Assembly: GCA_002914845.1 (NCBI GenBank)
Contig: JXTC01000022.1
Location: 1,493,160-1,557,159, forward strand
Direction: 5' to 3'
DNA: 64,000 nt
From: Trema orientale
Lineage: Eukaryota > Streptophyta > Magnoliopsida > Rosales > Cannabaceae
Shown: positions 46,000 through 57,640 of the stretch, one piece after another
Position numbering within the stretch: position 1 is the stretch's first letter
Layout: each line of letters begins with the position of its first letter
The notes under the pieces: generated by a model
What the model saw: the letters and a program-made list of their open reading frames with translations, nothing else
Database searches by the model: none
Told to the model about the DNA's origin: nothing
Translations under genes and position numbers: made by a program

Positions 46000-46945
46000 A
46001 CTTTGTGGATGACACTCCGAATGTACATTTAAGCGGGTTCAACTTCATGCAGTAGTGCTTAGAATCCCAAAATCTCTTCTAAGTGTGTGATATGATCAGT
46101 AGCTTTTTTCGACTTTACATGCATATCATCCACATACACCTCCATGTTTTTATTGATTTGATCGATAAACATACAGTTTACAAGGCACTGATATCTTGCT
46201 TCGATATTTTTTAGTCCGAAGGGTATTACCTTGTAACAATATAATCTCCAGTTGGTAATGAATGATGTATGCTCCTCACTTGGCCAATAAATTAGAATTT
46301 GATTATAGCCTGAATAGGTAACCATTAAGCTTAACAACTTATGTCCAACCATTGCATCGATGAGCTGATCAATGCGAGGAAATGGGAAGCTATCTTTTTG
46401 GCAGGCTTGAGATTGAGGTTTGTAAAGTTGATGTAAGTTCTATACTTGTTAGTCAGTTTCTTAACTAGAACATGGTTTGACAACCAAATCGGGTAAAAAG
46501 ATTTATTGATGAAACCGATCTTGACAAGCTTCTCGACCTTTTCCTTGAGGGTCATATACTTCTCAGGGTCTAGAGCTCATCTCTTTTACTAGATAGGTTT
46601 GAATTCTAGGTCGATGTTTAGCTTGTGGCACATCACTTATGGGTCGATCCCCACCATGTCGGAGTGATTCCAGGCAAAAATATCGAGGTTCTCTTTAAGG
46701 AACTTCTGAAGCTTTGCAAGCTGTTCCTTGCAGAGATTCTTCCTGACCTTAAACAACCTGGTTGGCTTGTTCTCGTCCACTGGGAATTTAACAAGCTTTT
46801 CCACTGGTCTAGTCTTTCTTTCTTCCTTGTTATGTTGAGGATCCAGATTCTCATCGAACAGTCTTGAGCTGATGGACATTCTTGCATTTCTTCTCATTAA
46901 TTCTGATGGGTACCTCGTAACACTCGCGAGCTTTTTTTTGCTCAC
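46000..46945 (-). pseudogene. Reverse transcriptase domain, degenerate, YVDD intact
   Basis: Three frames together give the RT: the linker (46637-46945, LDIFAWNHSDMVGIDP), the fingers (46331-46555, VEKLVKIGFINKSFYPIWLS) and the palm (46059-46352, HTSFITNWRLYCYKVIPFGL and MEVYVDDMHVKSKKATDHI). The catalytic YVDD box maps to 46125-46136. Frameshifts separate the pieces, so no enzyme can be made. Confidence 0.9.
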
Positions 46946-46964
46946 CTTGCAAGATTTCTATGCC

Positions 46965-47290
46965 TTATGGGGTGGGAAACTTTATTGCGAGGTGATGTAT
47001 AGAGGTGACAGCTTGCAACTCACGGAGTGATGGCCTTCCCAAAACTGCGTTGAAAGAAGTTGTGGAATCCACTACTAAAAAGTCTGACATAATGATGTTA
47101 TGCCGAGGTTGTGCTCTTACTATGAGAGCCAATTGAATTACTCCCAAGGGTTGAACACTATCTTTAGTAAAGCCATATAACTTAGCTATTATTGGCTTTA
47201 TATGATGTGTGCCCAATCCTATCTTTTTGAGAGCACTCAAATATAAGATATCCACTGAACTCCCATTGTCAGTAAGAGTTCGGCGATTAG
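46965..47290 (-). pseudogene. Retropepsin (aspartic protease) domain
   Basis: The region reads TLTDNGSSVDILYLSALKKI with the catalytic Asp in DNGSS (family DxGSS). It is followed by LYGFTKDSVQPLGVIQLALI, FLVVDSTTSFNAVLGRPSLR and ELQAVTSIHHLAIKFPTP, the usual end of the plant gypsy protease. It would cleave the polyprotein. It is open over about 97 codons. Confidence 0.85.
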
Positions 47291-47599
47291 CATGTTGCTG
47301 ATTTGTACTGTAATAACCAGAAGGTCATTATGAGGATAGTGCACTTGACATGTGTCTTTTTCATAAAGGTTATCAGCTCATTCTCTTTACAGAATCTTTT
47401 TTAGGGGCAGTTCTCAAGATGGAGAATGCTAGTAAGAGGAGGTTCTCTTATCTTATGAATATATCTTTTCTGGCTTGAATAAGACTCCTCGCCAATATAC
47501 GTTCCTCCAAAAATTGTCCAGATTTCTCCACAGATATCGGGACTTTGATTTCCATGGGCATGTGAATTTCTTTATCTTCCTCACCTTTCCATTGAATGT

Positions 47600-49200
47600 T
47601 TCTTTTTCGTTGGAATCTCCCTAAATACCCTGCCAGATCAACTATTCGATCTCATCTTTTAAATCGAAGCAATCGTTAGTGTCATGGCCATCATGATGGA
47701 ATCAGTAGTACTTGCTTTGGTCACTCCTTCCACCTTGTGGTCTGAAGATCGGTGGTGGCCATCGGTAAAGAGCTTTATCCTTGGTAGCGAGTAGTATGTG
47801 TTCCCTTCTATCATTAAGATCTGTATAATAGGTGAATTTCGAGGATCGATGGTACCATTTTTCATCGGAGCGGGGTGTTCTTTTGATTCTTTTTCGGGAA
47901 AGAGAGAACGGTTTGTTGATCATTGCCCCTCTTTTGTTTATTCACCTTCTTTGTGGCAGTTTCTTTAGGAACTAAGGGTTTTATTTCACTCTGTGCATTC
48001 TCTACATGCAAGTACTTTTTTACTCTTTGGTAGAAATCTTCTATATCTATGCATTACAACTTTCGAAGATTCTTCCAAAGAGGTGTATTGGGGTGGACTC
48101 CTCCTGCCAACGCCATCAGGATTCCTCTTTTTGGGACTTTAGATACTTTTGATGCCTCCTCATTGAATCTCTTGAAATAGGAACGGAGGCTTTCATTCTC
48201 TTTTTGTTTAACGTTTGCAAGGATCAAACATGGTATCGAGTATGCTCTCAAGGCTTGAACTTGCTGTATAGACTCTTGAGAGAATTGCTTCCAGGAGGTG
48301 ATGGACCCTTTTGGAAGCTTTTTGTTCTACTTCTTTGCCCCTTTCGCAAGTGTCACTGCAATACAACAACAGTAGGCTAGGGGTTGGACTCGGCTCAAAT
48401 CCATGAGGTCATTGAATGAGTTAAAATGGTCATGAGGGTCTGTCTTCCCTTTGTAAGGTGCAATGGTTCGCATCTTGAATCCATCTAAAAGTGGGTCATT
48501 TAGAATTTTGGTTAAGAAGGGTGAGTAGTTTTCTTTTATTGATATTCTTCACGAGCTGTTAGGCAATTCAGCTCCTTTCTCATGCGAGCGACCTCCTGGG
48601 CAAATGGCTAGCTCCTCACTGTGATTGTGGCTATCGAACTCTTGCTAGTCGCAGTGTGCGAGATGCTTGCCCTTTTTTGATTCAGCTTACTTCGGAGATC
48701 TGGTCGATTACCTCAAGCTGATTTGGCAGCCTAGTCTCTAATTCAATTGAAGACTTTGCGAGCCAATTCAGCTCGAACTGGATCTACTCATTAACTGGGA
48801 TGGTTGGTTGGACGAGGTGGTTGAAGGTTTGACTTGTCACACTGAGCTCCTTGGAAAGCTGTGGTGGTCAATGGTTGAGCCGTTATCTCTAGTCTCCTCA
48901 TACTGACGATGTGGGAGTCTTCACGGGTAGGTCGTCTGGAGGCTGTGGCAATGCTGATCCGTCCTCAAAACTGGTTGCCTTGGACTAGAGGTTTAGCATG
49001 GTTATGCTCTTCACGGATTACACCTAGTCTAGTCAAACTTTCGAGCAGGTTGTGGATTGAATTGATGGAGGCTTGGATATCTCCCATGATTTCTTCATAG
49101 CGGAGTTGTCTAGCATGTAGTTTAGCTAGATCAACACTATGATCTTCATGCTCCATATGCTCCTTTCCAGAGTACCATCGAACTTCCATTGCATCGGTTC
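47600..49200 (-). pseudogene. Gag polyprotein, degenerate
   Basis: Pieces in different frames are recognisable. Near 49189 an N-terminal part reads DLAKLHARQLRYEEIMGDIQ. At 48054-48251 the core reads NVKQKENESLRSYFKRFNEE and LAGGVHPNTPLWKNLRK. At 47640-47760 the zinc-binding-like end reads FHHDGHDTNDCFDLKDEIE. This is the Tat-type gag order. Several stops lie between the pieces. Confidence 0.75.
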
Positions 49201-49443
49201 GACTGGAGCCTTAACTCCAGGTAGACTTGGGTTGTTCCGAAACTACTCCCGTAATAGGGCCACCGTACGAGCGTGTCGATAGGTCATCGGTACGATCAAC
49301 CTATTGTATGGAGGTGATCTCATCCACCTAGGAATTGTTTTGATACCTTGTTGCCACCATTTTCTAATATCCTTAAGCTGGAAAGAAGAGTGTAACTCAA
49401 AAGAGCTTTGAACAAAGATGGAGCCCTCCTTTTAGCACTAAAT

Positions 49444-50066
49444 TCTTGATACCAAAAACTAGTTTAACAATGGGAATGTTGATGAACATTAAAACGATAA
49501 TGAAAACTAGGAAACGACACTGAGCTTAAAGTGGTTCAGCTACATAATCTCACTGGCCTACGTCCACTTTTGTCAGTTTTATTGAAAGAGGAAATTCTAC
49601 AAAGTATAAATCTGAATATATCTAGCCTAAGCACTAACTTATTCAGAGAAAAGAGAAATGCTCTGACTATTTAATGTTCAATCTACGAAACTTAGTCCAA
49701 TCCCATATATATTATTTTGGGATATATTTATAGAATGTGATGAGTCATCTCTCCGGAAGGTTGTAGAGGTGGCATATCACCTTTTCGATATATTGTGGCA
49801 GAGTGGGTGATAGTGGTTAAGAATGGGTCGAATAAGTCAGGAGTTGCTGGAGTTATCTGACACCTATGATGTTCTAGAATGTTGCACTGTCATTAATGAT
49901 TGGTGCGAGCTGAATTGAGATCCTTCATGTGAGCTGTTTGACCAAAAACATATAAATAACCTGAATTGGTCTTTTGAGTTGTTTCCTTTGTCTGGGGATA
50001 GTTTGTGAGTAGTTTTTAGATTGGTGAGCTCTTCCTGCACAGGAGGTAGAAAATTCGCATATAATA
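49444..50066 (-). repeat. 5' LTR of the Ty3/gypsy element
   Basis: It is 623 bp and the full-length counterpart of 39565-40223. Its own ends have decayed: it begins TCTTGATACC where the partner has TGTTGATACC, and ends CATATAATA where the partner has CGTATAACA. A primer-binding site was not identified in the downstream sequence (49420-49443). Confidence 0.9.
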
Positions 50067-50071
50067 ATTGT
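50067..50071. repeat. Right target-site duplication (ATTGT)
   Basis: It matches 39560-39564 exactly and marks the right border of the Ty3/gypsy element, inside the copia-like LTR. Confidence 0.85.
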
Positions 50072-51513
50072 GTATCTCAACTAATGAGTCTTCCTTTTAA
50101 AGAACCAAGTTTGAAACTTCAAAGGTGTATGGGTACCTTGATCTTGATTAACTCCAAGTGAGAATCCAAGAACTCCAATAGCCTCCGATGGTGGCTTCAA
50201 GAATTTCTCTCTCTCACTTTTCTCTCAATCTATAAAGTAGCTGCCAAACTAATGTTTCAGCAGTACTTATGAATATCACACATAAAAGAGGGGGGAAGGG
50301 GGGGAGGGGAGGAAGAGCCTTTTATAAGCTCTTCTCTTAAGGGAGAATTCTGCCAGCCCTAGGGCATGGACTGGCAGAAAATACTCAATGCCCTGAAGGG
50401 CATTGCAGTGGGCTCTAAAGGCCCTGAGGGGCATGTTTCCTCTTTTGTGAAAATGCCCAAAAAACTATTTAAATCTAATTTGGCTAATCTCATGCAGCCC
50501 AAGATGTTAGTATTGATTGGAAACTCAAATAGACCTATTTAATTCAAGCTCCAGTAGACAAACCCCCAGTTCTAATTAACTCTTAATAAAAGTGGGTTTG
50601 TACTACTAGTTATAGACATATTCCACTAAATTATAATTAAAATTTCATAAGATACTTTATAATTAAAATTATATCCATTAGATAATTAACACTTGCATGT
50701 CTACCCCCACATGAATATCGATAATTAGAGCTAGATAGAATTACCATTTTTCCCTTCTAATTATATCTTTAAATTCTTTGATATAAGACTATATCTAATG
50801 GCTGACCAGACTTATAGAAAGTCTTCAATTAATAAAATATCTAATTTTATTAATTACTTAGCTAAGGTTTAAATCATTCAAGTTCCTATAGCTCCTTAAG
50901 GCAGTAGTCACTTCTCTATATAATAGAGTTGTAGATTCTATATCTATAAGCATATATTCCCAATGTCCATAATAATGGATTACCAAAATGCCAGAGTTTA
51001 GATCGTCAATTTCTTGATCCGTACCTTTTAACATCTCAAATAATACAAGTTATAAAGATGGGCTCATAACTTATTTCAGGATTAAGAAAGACATGCATTA
51101 ATTATCAAGTTTTGAGAATATGATCTTGTCAATGACACTTATTATAAGAACATATTTCACATAGTCCTTGTTCAATATTTACACACTAAGATTTTTGCAC
51201 GTGATCACATTTGTATAGATTAAGACACACTATAAATACATAAAGTCTTGCAACACGATCTAAGAGAAGTGTCCAGCTTCTCTTATTAGTTGTGAATAAA
51301 CTTATTTGATTGAATTAGAAAAACATATGTCTTATCTTTAATAAACATCTTTATTAAAATATTTCTCTAATGAATAAATCATGGAACCTCTTGATATTTA
51401 CTATGGTACCAATAATCAAAATATTATCATAAATACTATACATGAAATATCACTTTGTTAAATATTCAAAATATTTAATAAATAATAAATACTTTTTGGG
51501 TATAATCCTAACA

Positions 51514-52261
51514 TAAAGATCAATGTTTTGCTGAAGAAGAACAATTGTTTGCTGCCAAAAATTGTCTGTCGATAAAGATCGAAAAGTATTTCGACTTTCT
51601 TGAAGTGGTCCAAATGTTCGGGTCATAAAATTATGTGTTTATTTCGTATATTTTTAATTGCTCTATACATAGTATAGATTTTTTGGCATAAAATTTTAAT
51701 TTAAAAATTTTCAATTTTTGATATATAGAAATTGAAATGCAGTTCATAATATTGTATTTTGGTATTATCACTTTAGAAATAAATTATTCGGTATACATAT
51801 TTTATTTTGTTATATAGAAATTTGAATGGAGATCATAACATATGAGTTAATTAAGTCAAATAAATAAATGGATTTTGTTAGTGATAGATTTTAATTTCTC
51901 AAAACAGTTCACAAAATTTTCATATGAGTTTAAATTACGGTTCACAGACTCCCTAAGAAGAGTTCTCCATATTATATTGGATATGTTTAACTTGGTTTTG
52001 TTTGTGGTTTATAATGTTATTTGTGCGATTCATAAACTTATAAGTGTTGTTCATAAATTTATAAGTTTATATATGCAGTAAGAGTTTCTCAGTTGGGTAT
52101 ATGTCTGTTTGCATGATTAGAGAGAAAAAGGTTTATTGTTTTCTTAATTTTAATTATTATTCTTGTTTGGTTCATAATATTACGAGTTCATTTCATAAAG
52201 TTTAAGTGCTGAGGTGAAAAATATTTTAGAAGCTTAAGTTTTAGCTTATGGACAAGTTATC
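51514..52261. other. AT-rich intergenic stretch
   Basis: No gene is supportable. A loosely repeated word, TTCATAAA/TTCATAAT with TTATAAG, occurs several times between 51740 and 52200. The frame at 51875-52081 is AT-rich sequence. Confidence 0.35.
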
Positions 52262-53015
52262 AATATGAACAAGTTGAAGGTGACCTATAGTCCAAATGTG
52301 GATGTGGGGACTGGAGATGCAATACAAGGAGTTCTGGAGATGGAGTCTAATCTACCACAAGAGAAATATCTTGGTTTGCCATCCTTTGGTAAAACAAACA
52401 AAAGAGCCACTTTTAACAGGATCAAAGATAGAGTTTGGAAAAAACTCAAACTATAGAAAGGTGAATTGTTTTCAATTGGGAGAAAGGAGGTATTGATAAA
52501 AGCAGTTGCTTCCAATACTTTGGGTAGAAAGGTTTGGATGAGAAGAAGACAGTTTACTAGTGGTCATGGGAAAAAAATTGTAAAAGCAAGAAAGACGGCA
52601 GACTTGGTTTTCTGGACTTATCTATCTTTAATCAAGTTGTGCTGTGGAGACTTCTACAAAATCAAGAGTCACTTATGAGTCGAATTTTAAAAATTAAGTA
52701 TTTTGCTAATACTCATTTCCTTAATGCGGTTGTGGAAATTCCCTGTCCTTCAAAGTATTAATTTATTTGACAATCTATGGCTGCTACGGCTTCAAACTTT
52801 CAAGCTGATTACGCCCTCAAATGATGTTTCCTGCTCTTGGCGTGTTTCAGAATTACTCTGTGTTTCCGACAAGAGTATGATACAATAATTTGACATTTTG
52901 AAAAAAATGACTATTTAGTGAAAATAGTCTATAAGGCAATGGTGCATTCGATAATGGATGTTAGCTCTTCTTACAGGGTAGGAGATCGACACTACATCGG
53001 AAGGATATGTACTAA
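52262..53015 (+). mobile_element. L1-like LINE fragment (end of RT to zf-RVT region)
   Basis: Frames join to the C-terminal half of a plant L1 reverse transcriptase: MNKLKVTYSPNVDVG, ESNLPQEKYLGLPSFGKTNK, ATFNRIKDRVWKKLKL and KGELFSIGRKEVLIKAVA. Then, with frame changes, come LLQNQESLMSRILKIKYFAN, THFLNAVVEIPCPSK, VYKAMVHSIMD and YRVGDRHYIGRI. It precedes the zf-RVT part present in the LINEs at 3.5-4.3 kb. Both ends are truncated, and a stretch of the LINE is missing between 52530 and 52560. It is inactive. Confidence 0.8.
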
Positions 53016-53017
53016 GA

Positions 53018-53306
53018 TTTTTTTTCTTAAAGGAAACAATTTTATTAAAATTTAAATAGAGGTTATAATAGCAAATCGAGTTACATATAATCTCTTATAA
53101 TGAGAATTAGGAAATTGATTGATAAAATTGAACGATCTTTAAGAAGAACTCCATAAAGGATATGGTAAAGGTCTTCAATAGCTCATTACAATTCTTCACT
53201 TTCTAAATTGGCACTTTTGATTGATTCATCGAAAGAGATTCTTCCAATACCGATCCATAATAGTAACCAACTCTTCAGATCTGAACAAAAAATGATATAG
53301 ATTTGA
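53018..53306 (-). mobile_element. Dispersed retroposon 3' end, copy 2
   Basis: This is the partner of 22640-22985, starting with a T tract (53018-53025), then GGAAACAATTTTATTAAAA. On the minus strand this is an AATAAAATTGTTTCC tail with poly(A). It abuts the LINE fragment at 52262-53015 directly. Confidence 0.6.
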
Positions 53307-53599
53307 AGGTATAGAGAGCGGCGTAGCTCCTCAACCTAACTCTTGACGCTAGACCAGAGAACGCCACTGTTTATTCTTTAATTTTGACTTTGAAAAGTAA
53401 TGTGAATACTATGTGTAGAAAATCAAAGTAACGTTTTTCTTTTATTTATAAACTATCACGTAATAAAAATAAATTTTTAAAACACTTTATTGGTTCTCTT
53501 ATAAAATAAAAATTTATAAATATAATATTTAGTAAAGCATCTCTAGTAAAACATTTTTAAAATTTTAGAAACAGTAAAATAACTTTTTCAATAAATTTA

Positions 53600-54300
53600 A
53601 AACTCTTCTATCTATACCATAGTGTGGTGTCCAAGATTCTCACATGCATAATAAGCTAATAATAAACATGTTCTAATTACATATTAAGTATCTAGAGGTC
53701 ATTAGTACCACTTTCATAGTAACATGCTCAGTCATTATGTTATGTGTATTTACACACATATTATTGCACTAATAAATCTCTTATCTTACCATGTTAGCTA
53801 CACGGAGTGCTAGAGATGTCATTGAACAATCATTCGGATGGCCGGGAAGAGATTTCAAGCCTCTGATTTTCGCTAAAAATAGCCATCGGCCCTTGCTCTC
53901 ATCAGGGTCTCTTGCGGCGGCGTCCGGCATCAAGCGAATGAGCCCACGTGTTTTCGAGGCTGGCGAGACAGATAGCGTGGGTGGCTCGGCGAGTAAACAG
54001 GCAGAGGGTCGTTTAGAGGGGTGGCCGATGGGGGTGTTCGCGTGGGTTCACTCGGCTGGGAAGAGGGAAGCACGAGAGGGAAAGGTAGAGAACGAGAGTG
54101 AGTGGGCTGAGAGCCCACGTGGCCCAAAGTTAACGGGCATCAATTAGTCGTAAAAATACAAAGATGCTCCTTAAAAACATGAGCTTTTACATATATACCT
54201 TTTAAGAGAGTATTCTTTTAACTTGAACCGTAAAAGTGGTTCTAATTACCAATTACGAGGCTAAATTTGCGACGTGCTAATTCTGATAGTATAAGTACTC
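53600..54300 (-). mobile_element. GC-rich LTR-like block
   Basis: A GC-rich island (53840-54150) lies in AT-rich flanks. It has open frames on both strands (118 codons on plus, 65 on minus) but no recognisable domain. The composition and the neighbouring low-complexity AT stretch resemble the GC-rich blocks at 18240-18530 and 23790-24060, which I read as chromovirus-like LTRs. It could instead be a remnant of a gene's first exon; I cannot decide from sequence alone. Confidence 0.3.
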
Positions 54301-54727
54301 ATCTATATATAGCAATGATATTTTAATTTAGTGAATCAGTTACAATGATGTAGAAGAAAGGTAAACAAAATATAAACTCTACACGAATAAAATATAATAA
54401 ACAAATTAACAAAGGAAACAACATATAATTTATTCCATATCCCCATCCATATATATGAATTAGTCATATTTCAGCACCTTAATTAGCTTAAAACCAACCC
54501 GCCATATTAACACTTCATTTTGAAGAAAATGAAAAGAAGATATTAACCCACCGACCAAATTAAAATAATACGCGAAATTAACATATTATCCCACCCAATT
54601 AATAATACATATTTTCTCCCTTTTTTGTAACTAACTAACTAATTGGCAACAAAACTAAAAAGGCCATGCCCTAATCAACCTCAAAGTATAAAAACTTGGA
54701 GAGAGTTCTCATCATATTAATTATCTG

Positions 54728-57583
54728 TCAATGGCCGTCAACTATTTCGGCCGGAGGAAGGAAGGAGTCGACGGAGAGTCCCGGGACGTTGAAAACGACA
54801 TCGTCGATGCTCCAAACTTCCTCCATCCTCGTCCTTGTGTACTGCATGGACAGCTCTCTGCAGCGGAAGATGGTGGCGATAGAGCGGCCTTGGTGTGCAA
54901 TGAGCACTCCATCCACGTCCCTGTAGTCTCCAATGCTGCTTCCAATCGTTGTCTCCCAGTAGACATCCTCGGATTCGTTCTCTGCTGACTCAACCCTAGT
55001 CAGGTGGGAGTCCTCTAAGTATATGAGGAGGCCACTCTTTTGGCAGAAGTATCCGTACAACGCGTGTCTGATCACCTCTGCGTGGCCTTCGCTTCGTTCC
55101 ATCACTGCGGCGCGATCCGCCGATACTTTGAGGACGAAACAGTCGTTGTCGCCAATTCGTTTCTCTCCCAGGCATTGTGCATTTGCAAATAAGCTAGCTG
55201 TGCTCTTTGGATCTAGGCCCTGGTGAAAAAAAAAAAAAAATGCAGAATACATATGTAGTATTGTACGGATTTGTGAAATGATATATAATATTGTACTTAC
55301 TTTGATACATATTTGAGTTATTAGACACACATTTGATCAACATTTTTTGTCACATCAACATTTGTGGTCACAAATCTTGCCTGATGGCGTCACCCTTCAG
55401 TGTTGAGTTTAATCAAATCCCATAACCATTAAACGAAAAAAAGGAAAAAAAAATATCCCATAACCATTTTCCACTACTCTTATAAGAAAAACCCATACGG
55501 TACCTGGCCAAGAATGTGAGATTTGTCATTACTCAAATCACCATTTTAATTGGATAATATATTAGCCATTTTCTAATGATATATACTTGTGTATAAGTAT
55601 AAATTTGGCCCAATATTTTCCTTCTTAATTTCCTGAATAATCCAACAAATGGTTAGGAGAAATTAGTCACCGAATCATGGCAACTTAAATCAAGGGTTTA
55701 CAGAATCAACAAAAGAGAAGATTTTTTATCTTTATTTTTTAATTTAATTTAATATTTTTTTGTTTTAAGAAAGAAAAGTCGAAAACATAATAATCAAATG
55801 AAATTGATATAAATGAAAAAGACAAGAAAAGGAGACCATAATGCAATAATAGATTACAGATCCGACACTAGTCACTAAAGTGGAGAAAAGAAAAAGTGAA
55901 AGCGAACAAATAATACACAAACACTTTGGGACAGTATGAGTTATAATCCCTAGGCCTAAGAATATGATATAAGATGAAATGAATATAGGTGTTTTAATTA
56001 TTGAAAGAAGAAAAACCCGGAAGAATGTGTGCACGTATATGCGCAATGTATATCATGACGTCAAGACGACGTCAAAAGGGTTAGTCACGTGCCTACTGTA
56101 CCCAAGTTCTCTCAAACTCTTTGAAGCGTTCAAAAGAAAGGAAAGCCTGTAGGGTAAAGCATGAGACAGTTTCTCTATCATTGTCAGCCATCTAGCATTT
56201 TATCGGGATTGTGATATATGGTTTGTGATTTTGTTCCTACATCGCTATCTTTGTTTGGTAAAGCATTTTTTGAATATTGAAAATACCACCTCGTTTTTGT
56301 TTTTTGTTTTTTGTTTTTTCGTTTTTTTTTTCCTTTTTCCTTTACCCCTCGATTGAGCAAATTAACCCCAAATTCAAGTATATACTTCCCTAACTTGCTT
56401 CAAACTTCTCAAATAAAGAATAAAATAAGGAAATAAATCGCAAGTAAATGTATATGGAAATAAATTAAATATATAGTTTTGTATCTCGCGTGATTTCCTC
56501 AGAAAGTGGATATTGATCGAGCTTGGGAAAGAGAAATACCGGTTATTGAAAAAATAGAATCTCTAGGATGAGCAGAATATAAAATAAGCAAAACATGTGA
56601 TGGAATATCTCTTTTGTAGATATGGTTTTCTAATCTGTAACTGAAAATGAGCAAAGCGTAATGTGATAGCGTGTCAGTATGGTTCAGCTCGTACCTGTAT
56701 AATGCGCCGAAGAGGGCGCTGGGGGCCTTTGGCTGCATGAGCACCAAGCCAAGGTGTATGCCTCCAAACAGTCTTGCCATCGCTGCCAGCCACAACCTTA
56801 TTCCCTCCAACGACCAATTCTAATGACCACATTCTCGGTAGCATTTGCCAAAGCACAAAACACCCGTTTTCTCCACTCCTTGTTCCCAAAGTCTTTACAT
56901 TTTTCCCTGTCGAAACCTCCGTTTCGCAGCAAATCATCTTCACCGTTCCGCTTACGTACATGTTCTTGTTGCACTTCTGTTGCTTCAAGCACCCCGTCGC
57001 TGCCAAATACTGTTGTATGATGTAATGCGCAATCGAAGTCTCCTGCCGAATTCAAAAACGAAAGCTTTGTCACAACAAGTTAATTTGATGACTATTAGTA
57101 TTTAGAAAATCAATATGTTCTTTGGACAACTCATAACTCGTATGGTTTGTGTTTAGCGCTAGATATATACACTCTATAGGGACGAAACCATTATTTTGAG
57201 ACGACAAAAATAATTAATTTACTGAAAAAAATTTAATGTAGTTGTAGATGAAAACTTACAAATGGAATATCTTTGAGATGGAGGAGTTGATCAATGTTTG
57301 GGTCATTGACTTGGGGAATTGGAGCAAGAGGGCAACCTAACACGCCAAGCAACAACCTTAAATCTTGTCTCTTGGCTGGAATATTACAACCGTAGGATGA
57401 AACTGTAAGATTACTACTTCCTTGTAGGCCCTTTTGAGCCCGAAACCATTCGCGAATAACTTCCCAAGAACTCTCCTTCTTGTTCCCTTCTTCTTGCATT
57501 TCCGGGTCCGGACCTTCCATTAACGGTGTTAATGGTACTAATTGCGTCCCCCATATTTGCTTTTTTCGTGCTTTGGAACCCAT
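54728..57583 (-). CDS. DUF620 family protein, complete three-exon gene
   Basis: This plant-specific family (PF04788) has no established biochemical function. Three exons join in phase: 57583-57260 (108 codons), 57042-56695 (116 codons) and 55219-54728 (163 codons plus stop), giving 387 aa. Both introns are GT-AG (217 and 1475 bp). Conserved blocks are SSWEVIREWFRAQKGLQGSS (N-terminal region), IAHYIIQQYLAATG, GCFVLWQMLPRMWSLELVVG, VWRHTPWLGAHAAKGP, RPLRRIIQGLDPKSTASLFA across the exon 2/3 junction, and DVYWETTIGSSIGDYRDVDG. There is no signal peptide or membrane segment. The start Met gives a length within the family range. The large frames on the opposite strand at 54696-55226 and 56754-57105 are shadows. 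The gene looks intact. Confidence 0.93.
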
Positions 57584-57599
57584 GTATTGTAGATTAATA

Positions 57600-57640
57600 C
57601 CAAAGAGACTATATATATATATAGATTTATGTTTTCAATT
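57600..57640 (-). promoter_or_regulatory. TATA-like run upstream of the DUF620 gene
   Basis: A TATATATATATA run (57610-57623) sits only about 27-40 bases before the start codon. If it acts as the TATA box, the 5' leader would be nearly absent. It may equally be part of the leader, with the true promoter further right. Confidence 0.3.

Larger units (their letters stand above)
39565..50066 (-). mobile_element. Nearly complete Tat-lineage Ty3/gypsy retrotransposon, 10.5 kb
   Basis: The element has two LTRs (39565-40223 and 49444-50066) in the same direction, flanked by the perfect 5-bp duplication ATTGT (39560-39564 and 50067-50071). On the minus strand the order is 5' LTR, gag, protease, RT, RNase H regions, integrase, an antisense gene, then the 3' LTR. 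The antisense gene between integrase and 3' LTR, and a second RNase H block resembling archaeal-type RNase H, are known features of the Tat lineage (Grande, Retand, RIRE2-like). Every gene carries stops or frameshifts, so the copy is inactive. The LTRs differ at many positions, so the insertion is old. Confidence 0.9.
39464..51513 (-). mobile_element. Copia-like solo LTR split by the Ty3/gypsy insertion
   Basis: On the minus strand the block starting at 51513 opens TGTTAGGATTATACCC, a common copia LTR start. It has a TATA box (CTTATAAAAGG, about 50322-50332) and continues to 50072. The sequence left of the gypsy element (39464-39564) reads on as a plausible LTR end when joined across the ATTGT target duplication. 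The combined length is about 1.54 kb. Flanks AAAGA (left) and TAAAG (right) may be the decayed target duplication. No copia protein is present, so this is a solo LTR. The left border is the weaker one. Confidence 0.5.

Noticed and set aside
46625..46867. Plus-strand 80-codon frame
   Set aside because: Shadow of the reverse-transcriptase region on the minus strand.
53791..54147. 118-codon frame as a gene
   Set aside because: No domain or splice partner recognised. It lies in a GC-rich island that resembles LTR blocks; recorded as uncertain in the findings.
54696..55226. Plus-strand frames of 67-85 codons opposite the DUF620 gene
   Set aside because: They are shadows of the last DUF620 exon on the other strand.
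56754..57105. Plus-strand frames of 83-88 codons
   Set aside because: Shadows of the second DUF620 exon.
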